From Halobacteriales archaeon (lineage in GTDB: Archaea > Halobacteriota > Halobacteria > Halobacteriales > SKNY01): a stretch of 64,000 bases of DNA. Below, one piece after another: positions 8,486 through 16,788 of this stretch (position 1 is the first letter of the stretch; the number at the start of each line of letters is the position of its first letter). The DNA lies in NCBI GenBank assembly GCA_007118975.1, contig SKQO01000060.1, forward strand, positions 1 through 64,000. Direction: 5' to 3'. The notes below the pieces were generated by a model. The model did no database searches. It was not told the origin of the DNA and was given only the letters and a program-made list of their open reading frames with translations. The position numbers and the translations under genes were made by a program.

Positions 8486-9682
8486 TCAGTCCCCACTCAC
8501 ACTAGTCTCGATTTCCGGATACCGGGAAGCAATCCGCTGATCGATCGCGAGCGGACCGCTGCCCGTGATGAGCAACACTGAAACCATCCCGAAAAGGGAT
8601 ATGTGAGCGAGTACCGGATCGTCCGGAAGCGCAAACAAGGTGAGCGTGAACATAGAAAAGGCCACGCAGGCCGACGCCCGAACGAAGAATCCAACGAGAA
8701 GGGCAACCCCGAGCACGATCTCGGTGAGGCCTGCTCCGAGGACCCACATACCCGCATCGACCGGAACGACCTCCGTCAGGTCGTACTGATCCACCACCAT
8801 CTTCGCCCTGCCAGCGTTGAGGATTTTTTCGTGAAGGCCAAGAAATATGAAGTTGATGCCCAGGCCGAACCGGACGAACACGGGTGCGTAGAACCCGTAC
8901 CGCGATGTCTTTGCCTCGATCCACTGCATCGGGCGAGGAAAGTCCGAAAAACGGCGGAACTGTGACTGTTGCACCTCGGCAAGTTGGCCGAGTACCTGAT
9001 CCGCACTGGGACGACCGCTCCCCAGCACGATAATCGCCAGGAACCCGCCCAGGTATTCGCTCGCAAGCGCGAGTTCGCTGGTAATGATGAATCCAACGAG
9101 GTATGAGAGAAGACCGATGCCGGCAGCGATCCGGGTCGCGAGCCCGAACAACAGCATGAACCCGATGGTCACCTTAAACAGTCGAAACGCGACCGGCACC
9201 TCCGGCGTGAAAAAATACCCGGCAAAGCCGGCCCCCACCAACGGTAGACCGATCGCCAACCGAAGGAGCCAGGGAACCAGATCGGTATACTCACGGAGGG
9301 TGGCACGAATGACCGCAATCTCGAGCGCCCCTGGTCGGAAGCGAAGATAGGCCCACACGGCTACAACCGAGCACAAACCAGCCACGCTAAGTATTCCGAG
9401 ATTTGTCGGCACCGTCAATACTTCGAGGAGAAACTCCACCAGTGGTATCTCCTCGCCTTCTTCCTCGGTGACGTATCGGACGTGAGCAGTCGTTTCCGTG
9501 GGAATCACCCCAAGCGCCCCAACACAAAGCCCAATCACTACGGTGAAACGCGGACAATCGCGAAGGGGAGATCGACCAAGAAGTGTCACGGGGGCTCTTG
9601 TTGCACACGATGAAACCTCTCGATCCGACTCACGCAACTCCTGCAAGCACACGTCGTGGAAACGTCGGTGCGAAGAATTCAC
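8486..9682 (-). CDS. DoxX family membrane protein
   Basis: A 398-residue polytopic protein. A first hydrophobic segment at about 46-62 may be a signal peptide or anchor. It is followed by an external acidic loop (HVRYVTEEEGEEI) and about nine further membrane spans. Two DoxX-like four-helix modules are apparent (about 130-220 and 265-390), the second with the family's loop GLGINFIFLGLHEKILNAG. DoxX proteins are linked to thiosulfate:quinone oxidoreductase and redox membrane complexes, but this haloarchaeal branch is uncharacterised. The GTG at 9682 is preceded by a CATATACTTATC element at 9713-9724, at the right distance for a TATA box. A second GTG at 9589 would leave a more compact leader. 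Confidence 0.85.
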   Translation of the reverse strand: MNSSHRRFHDVCLQELRESDREVSSCATRAPVTLLGRSPLRDCPRFTVVIGLCVGALGVIPTETTAHVRYVTEEEGEEIPLVEFLLEVLTVPTNLGILSVAGLCSVVAVWAYLRFRPGALEIAVIRATLREYTDLVPWLLRLAIGLPLVGAGFAGYFFTPEVPVAFRLFKVTIGFMLLFGLATRIAAGIGLLSYLVGFIITSELALASEYLGGFLAIIVLGSGRPSADQVLGQLAEVQQSQFRRFSDFPRPMQWIEAKTSRYGFYAPVFVRFGLGINFIFLGLHEKILNAGRAKMVVDQYDLTEVVPVDAGMWVLGAGLTEIVLGVALLVGFFVRASACVAFSMFTLTLFALPDDPVLAHISLFGMVSVLLITGSGPLAIDQRIASRYPEIETSVSGD

Positions 9683-9893
9683 TTAGAATACCCGAGTTAG
9701 GCCCTGATTGCTGATAAGTATATGCTGGCTAGTGACAGGTTGGAACCACCGGTACGGTCCGGAAAGCTCGCGTTCCCATGAGTCGGTCATTCCGGTGAAA
9801 TGGCCACGCCCAACCCACCCTGCGCAAGATCGACGCATTACCGGACCGCCCGAACAACAGGAAGTACCCAGAATGGAAAACGTGGTCCTACGA

Positions 9894-10541
9894 TCAGAGA
9901 TGTCCCTGGCGATAAATGTGGACGACTGTCAGGCCCACTGGGAGCAATCCCACAGAAACCACACCGATCACGATCGACCACACGAACAGGTGAAGGGGCA
10001 TAACCGCGAGCAAGATGGCAGTCGCGACGCCCCCTACAATCAGACCGATGAGAAGCCACCGCATCAACCGTGGCCATTGACGTGTTTGGTCCCTGTTTGG
10101 GGCACGATCAACATACGCCAGCACCCAGTCAAGGTGCTCACCGGCACCGACCGTTTTCGAACTCTCGTCGTATTGAATCACCCCGTGATCCGCAAGTTTG
10201 GGGAGATGTGTCTGGATTAGCGAAACATAGACACTGCGGCGGGCGTCCCGTGGCGGCGGCATCTGATCCTGCTCGTCCCCCGCGATGTGTTCGGAAAGGT
10301 CTCGGGCACTCACCGCCTCATCCGCCCCTCGTATCTTTTCCAGTACCGCGCGTCGGCGATCGTTGCTCAACAAGGCGTATACGCTCGACGTGTTAGGGCG
10401 AGCCACTCCATCCCCATCATCCAATTGCTCACGATACCTTGACCGTGATTTGTTACCAGTTTCGGCTGCCGTGTCGGCTGTGTTTTTGGTCTTCTGTAAG
10501 CCCCTCATCGGTCGGTCCCCTTTCGAACCCGTTGACTGCAT
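9894..10541 (-). CDS. DUF7344-type HTH membrane protein (paralog 1)
   Basis: A 215-residue protein (from the ATG at 10541) with a hydrophilic N-terminus and then a winged-helix domain with the haloarchaeal signature SVYALLSNDRRRAVLEKI...HLPKLADHGVIQYD. Two membrane helices follow near the C-terminus, separated by a short loop, and the tail is short. This matches the family often labelled DUF7344: a DNA-binding-like domain tethered to the membrane, function unknown. The frame is open to 10595, but a minus-strand CTTTAAAT box at 10606-10612 predicts transcription starting near 10581, so I chose the first ATG inside the transcript. It resembles the gene at 10902-11522 in domain order and motifs. 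Confidence 0.82.
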   Translation of the reverse strand: MQSTGSKGDRPMRGLQKTKNTADTAAETGNKSRSRYREQLDDGDGVARPNTSSVYALLSNDRRRAVLEKIRGADEAVSARDLSEHIAGDEQDQMPPPRDARRSVYVSLIQTHLPKLADHGVIQYDESSKTVGAGEHLDWVLAYVDRAPNRDQTRQWPRLMRWLLIGLIVGGVATAILLAVMPLHLFVWSIVIGVVSVGLLPVGLTVVHIYRQGHL

Positions 10542-10901
10542 CGCCTCGCTCCCAACTCCCCAGGTTTCCCACGGTTTCGAGACTAGTGGGCACAACCCAA
10601 TCGGATTTAAAGTATGGGATTGGTTTAGATCCTATCATATTCAGATCCTGCCGCCAACTGTCAATGTAACCGTACGTGTCCGTGCGTGATGGTCTATCAA
10701 ATGCGGTCTCGGACCTCGCTGCGAGATTCGCCATACATTCGTCAGGCTTCTCAGAGGTGAGGCCCACGAATCCAACCCTCCAGCCCGCCGCTGGCGGGGC
10801 CACGATACCCACATTTCTGTGTCGTCGATGCGCGATCGCTCGTGTTGATCTTTGCCTCACCCGTGTCAGACCGAGAGTATCCGAGCGTGGTGTATGTTCC
10901 A
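10542..10901. other. Promoter region between two DUF7344-type genes
   Basis: The only signal seen is the minus-strand TATA-like box CTTTAAAT at 10606-10612, serving the gene that starts at 10541. No credible small gene is visible in the remaining bases. Confidence 0.5.
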
Positions 10902-11522
10902 TCAGTGAGACTGGAACCGCGCGAGATCAAGCCGGTAACCATTTCGTTTCCGCTTGGTCGAATACAGGTGCGCGAGGGACGTAACCACAAAGATCGTGAC
11001 GATGATAGCGGCGAGGATTCCTCCCCCGACCCTTCCAAACGGGGTCAGACTGAACCAGTGGAGGAGAACAAGAAGAAGGCCCGAGACCGAAAGGGCAGCG
11101 TACGCGTGGCTCCACGTGATATCAGCACCGGGAACGTACTCAAGATACGGCTCGATTTCTGCGGCACGATCTTGTAGGGTCACGTTACCGCGTTGTCGGT
11201 CAAATTCCACCAGACCTTCGCGTTGGAGTTTCGGCAGGTGCGATTGTCGCAGTGCCGTGTATACGCATTTTCGCTCGTCGGCGCGAAGCTCCTCGATTCG
11301 GGTACCATTTTCCCAGGCGGCGACTTGGTCGACGAGTTCCCCGAGCGACACGTTCTCTTGTGCGGTTGTTTCCCGCAAGTAATGCAACACGAGCCGGCGT
11401 CGTTCGTTGCTCAAAATTTCAAAGATCTGATCGCGAGAGAGCTTCCCCTTGTGTTGCCGGTTATGTACCGTCAAACCTCGCGAAACGATCTCGACCCCTG
11501 CATGGTCCAGTTTGCTGGCCAT
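10902..11522 (-). CDS. DUF7344-type HTH membrane protein (paralog 2)
   Basis: A 206-residue protein with the same layout as its neighbour. The winged-helix core contains IFEILSNERRRLVLHYL, then YTALRQSHLPKLQREGLVEFD. Two C-terminal membrane helices follow (SVSGLLLVLLHWF and a Gly/Ile/Val-rich helix), and the basic tail (STKRKRNGYR) should be cytoplasmic. Neither paralog shows a ligand pocket. The tandem arrangement on one strand, with its own intergenic region for the downstream gene, points to duplication followed by separate regulation. The role is unknown; membrane-linked transcription control is an inference from domain order only. Confidence 0.82.
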   Translation of the reverse strand: MASKLDHAGVEIVSRGLTVHNRQHKGKLSRDQIFEILSNERRRLVLHYLRETTAQENVSLGELVDQVAAWENGTRIEELRADERKCVYTALRQSHLPKLQREGLVEFDRQRGNVTLQDRAAEIEPYLEYVPGADITWSHAYAALSVSGLLLVLLHWFSLTPFGRVGGGILAAIIVTIFVVTSLAHLYSTKRKRNGYRLDLARFQSH

Positions 11523-12226
11523 CTCGACCTATTGATGATTTGTCTAGCCGATAGTTAATCACGATTTAGCACATCGTAACCAACGATATACTCCGATCGG
11601 AAAGGCGAGTGTCGGGTGTTAACCGACCATTACGTGGGTGTGTCTTCCATGGAAAGTGGATTGTCATCGTACTGGACGTGTGAACGCTTCTATGAGCTCG
11701 CCGGAACCACCATGACTGGAGTTACAGCGAATACAGTTGGCCCGACCAGTCCTGTGTCGCGGGTGGGAGACCGGATCGATAGCGGCGAGCTATTCCCCGC
11801 TCCATCGAAACCAGCGATTCACACGCCTCAACGTTGGAAAGTTCACCCGACGAGAACCATTCATCATCGCCTAACGACATCGGATCGATCATTTTCCAGT
11901 GGGCGGGCATCAACGACAACTCCGTTCGCCAGGAGCGCTGGAATATATGAATTCTCCAGCCACGACCCACGGAAATGCGATGGAATCGAGGCGTCGAAGA
12001 TTCATCACGACCAGCAACGCTCAATCCCCTGCTGACACGATCAAGGGTTGATTATGCTGGCAGCTGGAAACCCCTTCTAGCCCGGCGATTTTTCCAGGAT
12101 AATCATACCAAAGACACCTCTCACGGCACTAGGAGACCGAGATGGAAGGCGATCGAGGGGCCAGTGCCGCCAGGCGGCCCATGTGCGGGATTAGTCGGGT
12201 ATCGGAGTGGGGAAAAAATACCGAAA
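11523..12226. other. Intergenic, about 700 bp
   Basis: Several short frames are open on both strands, but none has the codon bias of the neighbouring genes or a recognisable motif. A TTCCATGGAA palindrome occurs at 11645-11654. It may contain decayed sequence that I cannot identify. Confidence 0.45.
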
Positions 12227-12631
12227 ATGTGTACAACGACGGCGACCCGTTCGATCTACGACGTCCAGGAGCGAATCCAGTCGCAGGGCCGTCGGGGAGT
12301 CATCATCCCACGTACCGCCAAATCGGGGCGGTATTCGAGAGCAAGCCACGCAACTCGCCGGATGATGGGTGATCTAATGCGCTTCAAACACCTCGAACAT
12401 GTGAAGGGTGGGTTGGCTCGCTACGGGTACAGACCCCCGCGCATCGCTTCCGCTCACGAGATCGATACGTTCGTAAGGCCCTCGAGCCGACCGCTGCGGA
12501 TCGGCCACTGTCCGGACTGCGGTTCGATGCTCACGAGAGACGACCTGTGGATCGAATCGGACGCGGTCCACAAACCGCAGCGATTATTCGCGGTCTGCGG
12601 GTTCTGTGAGACATCACTCAAGTTGAGATAA
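12227..12631 (+). CDS. Small zinc-ribbon protein, hypothetical
   Basis: A 134-residue protein whose C-terminal part carries two cysteine pairs, CPDCGSML and CGFCETSL, spaced as in a zinc ribbon. The N-terminal half is basic (RRGVIIPRTAKSGRYSR) and is followed by MRFKHLEHVKGGLARYGYR. The frame is open further upstream, but codon bias begins around the ATG at 12227, which follows an A-rich stretch (gaaaaaataccgaaa). In-frame ATGs at 12362, 12365 and 12377 are alternatives that would leave only the ribbon and the helix before it. Basic plus zinc-ribbon character suggests nucleic-acid or protein binding, but I do not recognise the family. Confidence 0.6.
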   Translation: MCTTTATRSIYDVQERIQSQGRRGVIIPRTAKSGRYSRASHATRRMMGDLMRFKHLEHVKGGLARYGYRPPRIASAHEIDTFVRPSSRPLRIGHCPDCGSMLTRDDLWIESDAVHKPQRLFAVCGFCETSLKLR

Positions 12632-12665
12632 GCCAGTATATGGCACCCGCCCCCCTTGCTTCATC

Positions 12666-12827
12666 TTAGTTGGGATCGAGCCCCAGTGCCTCCGTCCACT
12701 CACGTCCACACGAGAGACATTTATATCGCTCGAGAATGCCGGAATCCATCGGCTCCTCCTCCATCCAGACGTTACGTTCGCGACCGCATTCACGACATGG
12801 GACTTCGAGATGAATGGGGGGTGACAT
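12666..12827 (-). CDS. Small CxxC zinc-finger protein, 53 aa
   Basis: A 53-residue protein beginning MSPPIHLEVPCRECGRERN, with a second pair in YKCLSCGREWTEAL. Two CxxCG knuckles about 25 residues apart predict one zinc ribbon. Such tiny proteins are abundant in haloarchaea, and most have unknown function. The frame continues open upstream to 13094, but that extension lacks coding character. The ATG at 12827 gives the compact protein. It is convergent with the zinc-ribbon gene at 12227-12631, with 34 bp between them. Confidence 0.7.
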   Translation of the reverse strand: MSPPIHLEVPCRECGRERNVWMEEEPMDSGILERYKCLSCGREWTEALGLDPN

Positions 12828-13320
12828 GGTGGGAAGTTCGCTACCAGTACTAAAGAGAAGACATCGCATAATCACGTATCCTAACATCCCATGTTTGCCT
12901 TTCATCGGCGGTGTCGGGCCCGTGGCCACTGACACGCTCCCACACTGAACCGGGAGCATCGAAGGTCGTCGTCCCAATCCCAATTCAGTGCCCGTGATCA
13001 TATGATACACCCTATGTAGTTTGGGATAATTCTTCCTCGAGCGGGCGGCACCGACCGCCGTCCGAATGCTGTCGATCGAAATCAGCGAACACACACTCGC
13101 CCGGATTCAAGTCCGCTGTTCCGATGTTGGGGTGTAACGAAACATGAGTGCGGGATCTCCGTCCCCTTTTAGCTTGCTAAGTTATCCATAATGTGCATCC
13201 CCGCACAGCCGGGGGCGGTTAAGGCCGGGGAACGATGACCGAGGGGGATAAGGTCGGTTCTTCGGCCGTGACTTTACGATTCTTATAACAATATGGATAC
13301 GTGTAAAATCCACGGTTGAC
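12828..13320. other. Intergenic, about 490 bp between divergent genes
   Basis: It holds the promoters of the small zinc-finger gene (minus) and the PadR gene (plus). For the latter, CTTATAAC at 13283-13290 is a good TATA box. No gene was found. Confidence 0.5.
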
Positions 13321-13605
13321 ATGGCTGGCGAAATCTTCGAACTCACCGGATTTCAGCGGGACCTGCTTTACGTAACAGGCGGGAAGGATCAGCCCTCCGG
13401 GCAGATCATCAAGGAGGAACTCGAACAGGAGATCGGCGAAATTACCCATGGGCGCCTGTACCCTAACCTGGACACGCTCGTGAACAAAGGGCTCGTCGAG
13501 AAGGGCGAGCACGATCGGCGCACAAACTATTATCAGCTGACAGACCTGGGAAGCGAAGCGCTCCGCAGTAGACGAGATTGGGAAGAGCGCTACGTCAACC
13601 TCTGA
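13321..13605 (+). CDS. PadR family transcriptional regulator
   Basis: A 94-residue winged-helix protein. It opens with LTGFQRDLLYVTGGKDQPSG, then IIKEELEQEIGEITHGRLYP, the recognition helix NLDTLVNKGLVEKG and the wing DRRTNYYQLTDLG. The GRLYPNLDTLVNKGLVEK pattern is the PadR signature (xLYxxLxxLxxxGLI). The short C-terminus (EALRSRRDWEERYVNL) lacks the long dimerisation helix of full PadR proteins, as in many haloarchaeal members. It is a DNA-binding repressor in the cytoplasm with unknown ligand and targets. A TATA box lies at 13283-13290. Confidence 0.88.
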   Translation: MAGEIFELTGFQRDLLYVTGGKDQPSGQIIKEELEQEIGEITHGRLYPNLDTLVNKGLVEKGEHDRRTNYYQLTDLGSEALRSRRDWEERYVNL

Positions 13606-14049
13606 CGGTCCAGGTCACGTATGCGTCCGACGGGGAAAGCGGTAGGCGTCCCCGGCTGTCCGGGACTACAGAGTGCGTGCGTCCCGACATGCGGGAAGTT
13701 GGCACGAACGGAAACACGGAATAGTTCCGGATGTCGTCACTGTGATTGCTCTCCCCAATCACACAGTAGTTCAGTCTGAACGAGTAACACGAATTCTTCG
13801 AGTGACGGTGCAATATATTGATTTGAATTGATGAATTGAGAGGTGATCGCCGAAAGGATACGATTCACCGCAGGCTGACGAAGGCAACCTCCCCTGGCTG
13901 CCACGGCGCGGATGCTACCGTGACACCCTCTGCAACCCGTAAAAACGATGATCCCCCAGCGGCGGAAGTAGTATTAAACCATTCGTAACGGCCGAATAGC
14001 GGGATGCTATACGACAAGTTCAAATTTGCGGGTGGTACTGTTTCGTTAA
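13606..14049. other. Intergenic, about 440 bp, with a small inverted repeat
   Basis: TGTGATTG at 13741-13748 and CAATCACA at 13756-13763 form 8-bp arms around a 7-nt loop, about 135 bp after the PadR gene. The rest is unremarkable. An AT-rich stretch near 13810-13840 and TTCAAATTTG near 14019 probably belong to the promoter of the next gene. Confidence 0.45.
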
Positions 14050-14379
14050 ATGGCCTCGCTCGATTCTATCTTCCGTGCCTTGGCCAGGAAACGACGGCGA
14101 GACGCCCTCGACTGTCTTCAACGCCACCACACGGTGAGTCTGGCTGATCTCGCGGAATTCGTCGCTGCGCGAGAGCAGCCCGCAGCCATCGACCGACCGC
14201 AACCGCAGCCGGTGCTCGATATTTACTGTTCGCTGTATCACGAAGACATCCCGATCCTGGAGCGAGCGGAGCTCGCTCAGTACACCCAAGAGGCCGATAT
14301 GGTACGGTTGGCCGACGAAGCCACCCAACGGCTGGAACGAACCCGGGGGGCACTTGACGAGATCATCTCGAACGGGTAA
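14050..14379 (+). CDS. DUF7344-type HTH protein without membrane helices
   Basis: A 109-residue protein with the winged-helix core FRALARKRRRDALDCLQRH and the helix pattern SLADLAEFVAAREQ...VLDIYCSLYHEDIPILERAELAQYT. This resembles the N-terminal domain of the two membrane paralogs at 9894-11522, but it ends after the domain, with only a helical tail. It is a likely cytoplasmic DNA-binding protein. It lies 128 bp upstream of the first nucleotide-sugar gene of the glycan locus in the same direction. Control of that locus is therefore possible but unproven. Confidence 0.75.
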   Translation: MASLDSIFRALARKRRRDALDCLQRHHTVSLADLAEFVAAREQPAAIDRPQPQPVLDIYCSLYHEDIPILERAELAQYTQEADMVRLADEATQRLERTRGALDEIISNG

Positions 14380-14507
14380 CTCCGAACTAACGTAGTAGGA
14401 CGTAGGTGTAGTGCACACTGGATGCGTACCCGTGTAGTCAACAAACGATGTGATCCGCATCGAGACGGACCAGGACGATCGACCGGCACTAACTCCCGGC
14501 GGCATGA

Positions 14508-15515
14508 ATGTGGGACCCAATTCCGAGGGATCAAGCCGTGATCTCGGATGCCAGGGTCTTGATCACTGGCGGATGCGGGTTCATCGGCAGTCATCTCGTT
14601 CGTGCACTGGAGCCGGACAACGAGGTGAGAATCCTGGACATCGATATTACAGAGGACACGCCTCCCGGAACGGTACCCATCGTCGGCGATATCCGAGATG
14701 CGGAGACCGTCGCAGAGGCGATGGCTGGCGTCGACATTGTCTTTCATCAGGCAGCGTCCGTGGACGTGAAAGCCTCAGTCACCTCGCCGAAGTCGAGTCA
14801 CGAGACGAATGTCACGGGTACGCTAAACGTCCTCGAGGCAGCCCGAGAAGAGAATCCTCGTCTCGTTGTCGCGTCGAGTGCTGCCGTCTACGGTGACGCA
14901 AATACGGTACCCATTGCAGAAACTGCCCCGCTCGAACCGAATTCTCCGTACGGCCTCGAGAAATCGGCTGCCGATCAGTATACGCGGCTCTATCACGACC
15001 TATACGGGCTGGACACGGTCCCATTACGGTATTTCAACGTCTATGGTCCGGGACAACGAGCGAGCACGTATTCTGGCGTAATAACGAATTTTGTGGGGCA
15101 GGCGCGGCGCGGTGATCCCATCACAATATACGGCGACGGCGAGCAAACGCGGGATTTTATTCACGTCGATGACGTCGTCACAGCCAACCTTCTTGCCGCC
15201 ACCACCGACGCGGTCGGGAAAGCGTACAACGTGGGAACAGGCAAGAGTGTCACGGTGGAGAAACTGGCGAAGCTCCTTCGACGGTTAACGGGGAGTAACT
15301 CAGAGATCGTGTACACCGACCCGCGTCCGGGTGATGTTCGACAGAGTTGTGCAGAAACCACACGGGCCCAAGAAGGCCTGGGGTTCACATCGACGGTCCA
15401 CGTAGAGGACGGGCTGACCGCCCTTTACGGTGGGCCCTCACGTAGCAGCTGCGGCCAGCATCACCCGATTCTCAGATCTCGGCAGATTTCCCTCCCTAGA
15501 GCCGACGAAAGCTGA
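14508..15515 (+). CDS. NAD-dependent nucleotide-sugar epimerase/dehydratase
   Basis: An extended-SDR enzyme of about 335 residues. It has the NAD-binding loop TGGCGFIGSH, the active-site region ASSAAVYGD, the YxxxK pair in SPYGLEKSAADQ and the substrate-domain motif RYFNVYGPGQR. This is the UDP-glucose 4-epimerase/UDP-glucuronate epimerase type; the exact sugar cannot be read from sequence. The ATG at 14508 precedes an in-frame GTG at 14538 (VISDARVLITGG), which would give a more usual N-terminus. The last 25 residues run 20 bp into the convergent wecC gene and are Ser/Arg-rich, unlike relatives. A late frameshift or a mutated stop may have lengthened the C-terminus. Confidence 0.88.
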   Translation: MWDPIPRDQAVISDARVLITGGCGFIGSHLVRALEPDNEVRILDIDITEDTPPGTVPIVGDIRDAETVAEAMAGVDIVFHQAASVDVKASVTSPKSSHETNVTGTLNVLEAAREENPRLVVASSAAVYGDANTVPIAETAPLEPNSPYGLEKSAADQYTRLYHDLYGLDTVPLRYFNVYGPGQRASTYSGVITNFVGQARRGDPITIYGDGEQTRDFIHVDDVVTANLLAATTDAVGKAYNVGTGKSVTVEKLAKLLRRLTGSNSEIVYTDPRPGDVRQSCAETTRAQEGLGFTSTVHVEDGLTALYGGPSRSSCGQHHPILRSRQISLPRADES

Positions 15516-16788
15516 GCGACGAATCCTGCCAGACGTCCTGGTCGAGGATTCCTTTGGTATCAAGGACCAGCTCACCAGCCATACGCCTGCCCACATCATG
15601 TGGGTCGAGCGCACGGAATTCGTCGTGATCGGCGGTTATTACGGCGGCATCCGCCCCGGCAAGTGCACGTTTTGCCTCGATGAGTGGAATGTCTGCGTCC
15701 GTGACGTGCGGATCGGCCGCAGTGACTTCGATCCCACCCGGCATCCCACCATCCGAAACCGCAGTAGTCGCAGTTACTTCCATCTCCCCAAGCTCGCGGA
15801 TCAATTTCAGGCCTGGGCTCATCCGCGTATCCCCGACGTTTCCCTTGTAGGCAACACCGAGCACGGCGATTCGTCGGTCTTCGAGCGAACCCAACTCGGT
15901 ATGCAGGAGGTCGATGATGTACCGTGACATCCCGTCATTGACTGCTCGGGCGGTCGCGACCAGGTCAAGCTGATCGGAGGATTGGCCCAAGAACCATGGA
16001 TCGACGGGGAGACAGTGGCCGCCGACTCCCGGACCTGGCTGATGGACCTCGACCCGGGGATGCGTGTTTGCCATCTCGATCGTCTCCCGCGTGTCGATCT
16101 CGTAATCCCGGGCGAGCCGCGCAAATTCGTTTGCCAACGCGATATTGACGTCACGGTACGTGTTCTGGGCAAGTTTTGCGAACTCGGCGACAGTCGGATC
16201 GACGACAGTTCGTATATCGCCAGCCACAAACGAACGATAGAGATTCACTGCCGCGTCTGTTGACGTCCCATCGATTCCACCGACCAGGCGATCGTTCTCG
16301 CGGAGCTCCTGGAGAATCTTGCCGGGGAGTACCGTCTCGGGACAGTGTGCGAGGGAAAATTCTCGCGCGGCAGTGAGACCACCGGCCTCAAGCCGGGGAG
16401 CGACAACATCGGTTGTCGTCCCCGGGGGGACGGTCGACTCCAGGATGACTGTGTCTCCCGGCCGCAATCGGGTCGCGATCGCGTCACTGGCCGCGATGAC
16501 GTAGCTGAGATCCGCCCGTCGCTCCTCGCGATCCAGCGGGGTGGGAACACAGATCAGCTGGTACTCGGCCGTTACCGGGGTGTCGACAATGTGTAATGAC
16601 CCGTTGTCGATCGCCTCCATAAGAAGTCCATGTAGGCCTGGCTCCTCGAACCGGCTATCCCCCCGCCGAAGCTCGCTGCGAAGCTCCGCGTCGACGTCGT
16701 ACCCGAACACCTCGAAACCGTTTACTGCAAGGATCGCAGCCGTCGGCAAGCCGATATATCCGAGGCCATGGATACAAACCCTGCTCAT
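15496..16788 (-). CDS. wecC: UDP-N-acetyl-D-mannosamine dehydrogenase-type nucleotide-sugar dehydrogenase
   Basis: A 430-residue UDP-sugar dehydrogenase. It has an N-terminal NAD domain (HGLGYIGLPTA), the ESTVPPGTT motif (117-125), Lys205 in AEFAKLAQNTYRDVNIA, and the catalytic Cys259 in GVGGHCLPVDP. It ends with the C-terminal nucleotide-binding domain. The GHCLPVDPWF sequence and the LAHCPETVLPGK segment favour the UDP-ManNAc/UDP-GlcNAc branch over UDP-glucose dehydrogenase. It oxidises the C6 alcohol to the carboxylate in two NAD steps, giving UDP-ManNAcA. Its ATG overlaps the wecB stop codon (ATGA at 16785-16788), so the pair is translationally coupled. Confidence 0.93.
   Translation of the reverse strand: MSRVCIHGLGYIGLPTAAILAVNGFEVFGYDVDAELRSELRRGDSRFEEPGLHGLLMEAIDNGSLHIVDTPVTAEYQLICVPTPLDREERRADLSYVIAASDAIATRLRPGDTVILESTVPPGTTTDVVAPRLEAGGLTAAREFSLAHCPETVLPGKILQELRENDRLVGGIDGTSTDAAVNLYRSFVAGDIRTVVDPTVAEFAKLAQNTYRDVNIALANEFARLARDYEIDTRETIEMANTHPRVEVHQPGPGVGGHCLPVDPWFLGQSSDQLDLVATARAVNDGMSRYIIDLLHTELGSLEDRRIAVLGVAYKGNVGDTRMSPGLKLIRELGEMEVTATTAVSDGGMPGGIEVTAADPHVTDADIPLIEAKRALAGADAAVITADHDEFRALDPHDVGRRMAGELVLDTKGILDQDVWQDSSLSFRRL

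Noticed and set aside
11722-12024. 100-codon minus-strand frame
   Set aside because: Possible coding character only in its second half, no motif and no promoter. Not enough to call.
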